Shown piece by piece: positions 37,703 through 40,178 of a stretch of 40,178 nt of DNA. This DNA is from Desulfobacteraceae bacterium. GTDB taxonomy: Bacteria; Desulfobacterota; Desulfobacteria; Desulfobacterales; JALSRD01. Each line of letters begins with the position of its first letter. Within the stretch, counting starts at the first letter, position 1. A program made the translations under genes and the position numbers. The notes beneath the pieces were generated by a model. That model had not been told where the DNA came from. It saw only the letters and a program-made list of their open reading frames with translations, and did no database searches. Location of the stretch: NCBI GenBank assembly GCA_027061725.1, contig JAMOVG010000212.1, forward strand, positions 1 to 40,178. Reading direction: 5' to 3'.

Positions 37703-38761
37703 TCAATCCTCCCGGCGGCGGCGCACGGCTTCCAGCAGGCCGGCGGTGCCGGTCATCATATTGTCCCCCATGGGCGCGCCCCACAGCACCGCCAGCGAGG
37801 CGCCTTCCAGCATCCGCCGCTTGGGGCCCGTGGCGATGACGGTCTCCAACGCCGAAGGGCCCACGGCGCGGCGCACCCAGGCACCGTGTCCGCCCTCGGC
37901 CAGCAGCTGCTGGTGCGCCAACCGGCCATCAGCCAGGTCGCGCAGCAGCGCTTCCAGCCGCCAGGGGGTGATGTCGTGGGTGTGGTACTCGAAAAAGCCG
38001 GCCAGACGCCCGTTTTCCACCGTGGCCGCCACGGTATGCGAGGTGGCGATATCCAGCACCGCGAAGACTTCACGCCCGCGGGCCTGGCGGTCCAGCCCGG
38101 CGCCCAGAATGGCGGCCATGCCGCTGTCCATGAGATAGAGCTCCCCGGCCGGCAGGGCCGCAGCGCTGCGGGCGATGCACTGCAGGCGGGTCATGGTCTG
38201 CGGCAGGGTCCTGGGGTCGTAGAGCAGCCGGTGCACCATGGGCGACTCGCTGAGCACCTGCCGGAACATCAGGTGCCGGTAGTCCAGGGCCGATACCCCG
38301 GCCGGTGGGCGGCCGTGATCCTGGGCGCACACCGCCACCACGTCGAACGCGAAGGGCACGCCGAACCCCTGCACGATAGTCTCGATGCGGGCGGGATCCA
38401 GATCGGCCAGTTCCAGGTGCGCGAACCCCTTGCGCGACGTGAGCTCCTCGGCTCGGCTGTCTTCGACTACCTCTATGCCCATGGCCTGCACCTTCTGCGG
38501 GTCGCGGTGCACCGTGGCGGACGCCGAGCGGCTCATAATCACGGCAAAACGGCCGGCCCGCTCCCGCAGCGCCTGGGTCAGGGCGCCGCCGCCCATTTCG
38601 CCGCCGGTGACCAGCAGGTCTCCCCGCCCCTGTCGCACGCGGCCGGCCAGCATCCGCACGGGCGAGGCCACCACCGCCTTGTAGACCACGTCCGTCTCCT
38701 CGTCCAGGTAGAGCACATCCATGGTGCCGGCCCCGATATCGATCATCAGGTATCTGCTCAT
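37703..38761 (-). CDS. DUF1786-family protein (actin-like ATPase-fold candidate)
   Basis: MSRYLMIDIGAGTMDVLYLDEE...MDSGMAAILGAGLD...FAVLDIATSHTVAATVENGRLAGFFEYHTHDITPWRLEALLRDLADGRL. Confidence 0.85.
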   Translation of the reverse strand: MSRYLMIDIGAGTMDVLYLDEETDVVYKAVVASPVRMLAGRVRQGRGDLLVTGGEMGGGALTQALRERAGRFAVIMSRSASATVHRDPQKVQAMGIEVVEDSRAEELTSRKGFAHLELADLDPARIETIVQGFGVPFAFDVVAVCAQDHGRPPAGVSALDYRHLMFRQVLSESPMVHRLLYDPRTLPQTMTRLQCIARSAAALPAGELYLMDSGMAAILGAGLDRQARGREVFAVLDIATSHTVAATVENGRLAGFFEYHTHDITPWRLEALLRDLADGRLAHQQLLAEGGHGAWVRRAVGPSALETVIATGPKRRMLEGASLAVLWGAPMGDNMMTGTAGLLEAVRRRRED

Positions 38762-38891
38762 GTGTTCTCTCCCGTAGCGCCCCTTCCCCGCGGCCGACGG
38801 GATTTTCGGCCTGCGGGCGTGAGGCGGCACTTCCTACAGGGCTGAAAAACCCTCTTTCAAGCCCTTCGCAAATCGGCTATACAATCTGGCC

Positions 38892-39692
38892 ATGCTGCGC
38901 TATCCTGACATCAGCCCGGACATCGTGCGCATCGGCCCCTTTCACCTGCGCTGGTACGGCATGATGTACGTCCTGGGGTTCATCGCCGGCTACCTGCTGG
39001 TGCAGCGCCAGCGGCGCGCCAGAGAAATCGGCCTGGTGGGCCCCAAGGCCCAGGACCTGATCCTGTACCTGGCCATCGGTCTGGTGGTGGGTGCCCGCTT
39101 GGGTTACATCCTCTTTTACCAGTATGCCGACCTGGCGGCCTATCTGAAAAACCCCATCGAGATCATCGCTGTGTGGCACGGCGGCATGTCCTTTCACGGC
39201 GGCCTGCTGGGCGCCGTCGCCGCCGGCTGGTGGTTCGCCCGCCGCAACGCCATGCCTTTTGCGGTCATCGCCGACAGCGTCATCGTCACCGCGCCGGTGG
39301 GCCTCTTCTTCGGGCGCATCGGCAACTTCCTGAACGCCGAACTCTACGGCCGCGTCACCGACGTGCCCTGGGCGATGGTGTTCCCCAATGCCGGCCCGCT
39401 GCCCCGCCATCCCTCGCAGCTCTACGAGGCCCTGGGCGAGGGCCTGCTGCTGTTTGCCGTCCTGTGGACCCTGCGCAAACGCCGCTTCGCCGACGGCATG
39501 ATGGTGGCCTTTTTCCTGTGCTTCTACGGTGCTATTCGCTTCGTGCTGGAATTCTTCCGGCAGCCCGACCCGCAGCTGGGCTTTATCTGGGGGCCCTTCA
39601 CCATGGGCCAGCTGCTGTGCGCCCTGATGATCGCCGCCGGGCTGGTGCTGGCGCTCGTACTGCGCCGCACGGGTTCCCGCCCGGCGGAATGA
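38892..39692 (+). CDS. lgt: prolipoprotein diacylglyceryl transferase
   Basis: RWYGMMYVLGFIAGYLL...GGMSFHGGLLGAV...GRIGNFLNAELYGRVTDVPWAMVFPNAGPLPRHPSQLYEALGEG. Confidence 0.98.
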   Translation: MLRYPDISPDIVRIGPFHLRWYGMMYVLGFIAGYLLVQRQRRAREIGLVGPKAQDLILYLAIGLVVGARLGYILFYQYADLAAYLKNPIEIIAVWHGGMSFHGGLLGAVAAGWWFARRNAMPFAVIADSVIVTAPVGLFFGRIGNFLNAELYGRVTDVPWAMVFPNAGPLPRHPSQLYEALGEGLLLFAVLWTLRKRRFADGMMVAFFLCFYGAIRFVLEFFRQPDPQLGFIWGPFTMGQLLCALMIAAGLVLALVLRRTGSRPAE

Positions 39693-39693
39693 C

Positions 39694-39927
39694 TCAACCG
39701 CCCTCCAGAGGCGGAAAAACGGTCAACTCGTCGCCTTCGTTCAGCGCCTGCCGCACCGTTGCCACGCGCCCGTTGACCATGATGACCTTGGGCGTTGCCG
39801 CCGATATGCCAACGGCCTTCAGGGCATCGGCCACCGTGCCGCCCGGAGCCAGCTCCAGGGTGAAGGGGTTCCGCCCGCCGGGAGCCCGGCGCGCGAAAGT
39901 GAGCTGCAGCTTCACGCGCACCCGCAT
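39694..39927 (-). CDS. MoaD/ThiS-family sulfur-carrier protein
   Basis: LELAPGGTVADALKAVGI...VIMVNGRVATVRQALNEGDELTVFPPLEGG (C-terminal GG). Confidence 0.88.
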   Translation of the reverse strand: MRVRVKLQLTFARRAPGGRNPFTLELAPGGTVADALKAVGISAATPKVIMVNGRVATVRQALNEGDELTVFPPLEGG

Positions 39928-39929
39928 GG

Positions 39930-40178
39930 CTACGCCAGGCCCAGCTCGGCCAGCTTTTCGGGTGTCGGGATACCGTCGGCGTCCCAGCCCCGCAGGTGGT
40001 AGTAGTCGGTCAGCATCTCCTCCAGGTGGCACACCATACCCTCGGCCGGCCCGTCGGGAAGGGGCTCCGCCACAATGCGCGGCGGCAGGCTGTCATCACG
40101 GCGCGAAAACCCGGCCCGTACCAGGAACAGGCGCTCGGCGTTGAAGATGCGCTCGCCGGCCGTGCACAGCTCGTCCAC
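39930..40178 (-). CDS. aldehyde:ferredoxin oxidoreductase family protein, C-terminal fragment (runs off the window)
   Basis: GERIFNAERLFLVRAGFSRRDDSLPPRIVAEPLPDGPAEGM...YYHLRGWDADGIPTPEKLAELGLA. Confidence 0.88.
   Translation of the reverse strand: MDELCTAGERIFNAERLFLVRAGFSRRDDSLPPRIVAEPLPDGPAEGMVCHLEEMLTDYYHLRGWDADGIPTPEKLAELGLA

Noticed and set aside
1-40178. CRISPR arrays, prophage, IS elements, rRNA
   Set aside because: No regularly spaced repeats, transposase/integrase motifs or rRNA signatures were seen on reading both strands and the ORF track.

Overview
The window is about 40 kb of GC-rich chromosome, most likely from a sulfate-reducer-like Desulfobacterota (deltaproteobacterium); that assignment is inferred from gene content. 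It is mostly housekeeping: infC-rpmI-rplT-pheS-pheT-merR; a tRNA-Gly(CCC) followed by rimP-nusA-infB-ylxP-rbfA-nrnA-like-truB-rpsO-pnp-M16 peptidase-dut-MBL; an AKR plus mlaEFDCA locus; an FAD oxidoreductase plus 2-oxoacid:ferredoxin oxidoreductase cassette; DUF134/GIY-YIG; Hsp20; a DAC (c-di-AMP synthase-like) protein; thioredoxin; a PAS-sigma54 activator; DUF1786; lgt; and a MoaD-like protein next to the C-terminus of an aldehyde:ferredoxin oxidoreductase. No CRISPR array, phage or IS element was seen. The most notable observations are: (i) an MlaF ATPase with a C-terminal degenerate GGDEF domain; (ii) a Cys-rich 65-aa ORF translationally coupled to mlaE; (iii) a cluster of GTAAC/GTTAC palindromes overlapping a sigma70-like promoter ahead of a Cys-rich PAS-sigma54 activator; (iv) a DUF134 promoter overlapped by a TTTTGGT-N6-ACCAAAA palindrome; (v) a tRNA-Gly plus tandem terminators heading the rimP-nusA-infB operon, resembling the metY arrangement; (vi) an AUA start codon for infC; (vii) an OFOR with a beta-gamma fusion beside an amine-oxidase-like flavoprotein. 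All assignments come from reading the sequence only; no searches were run.
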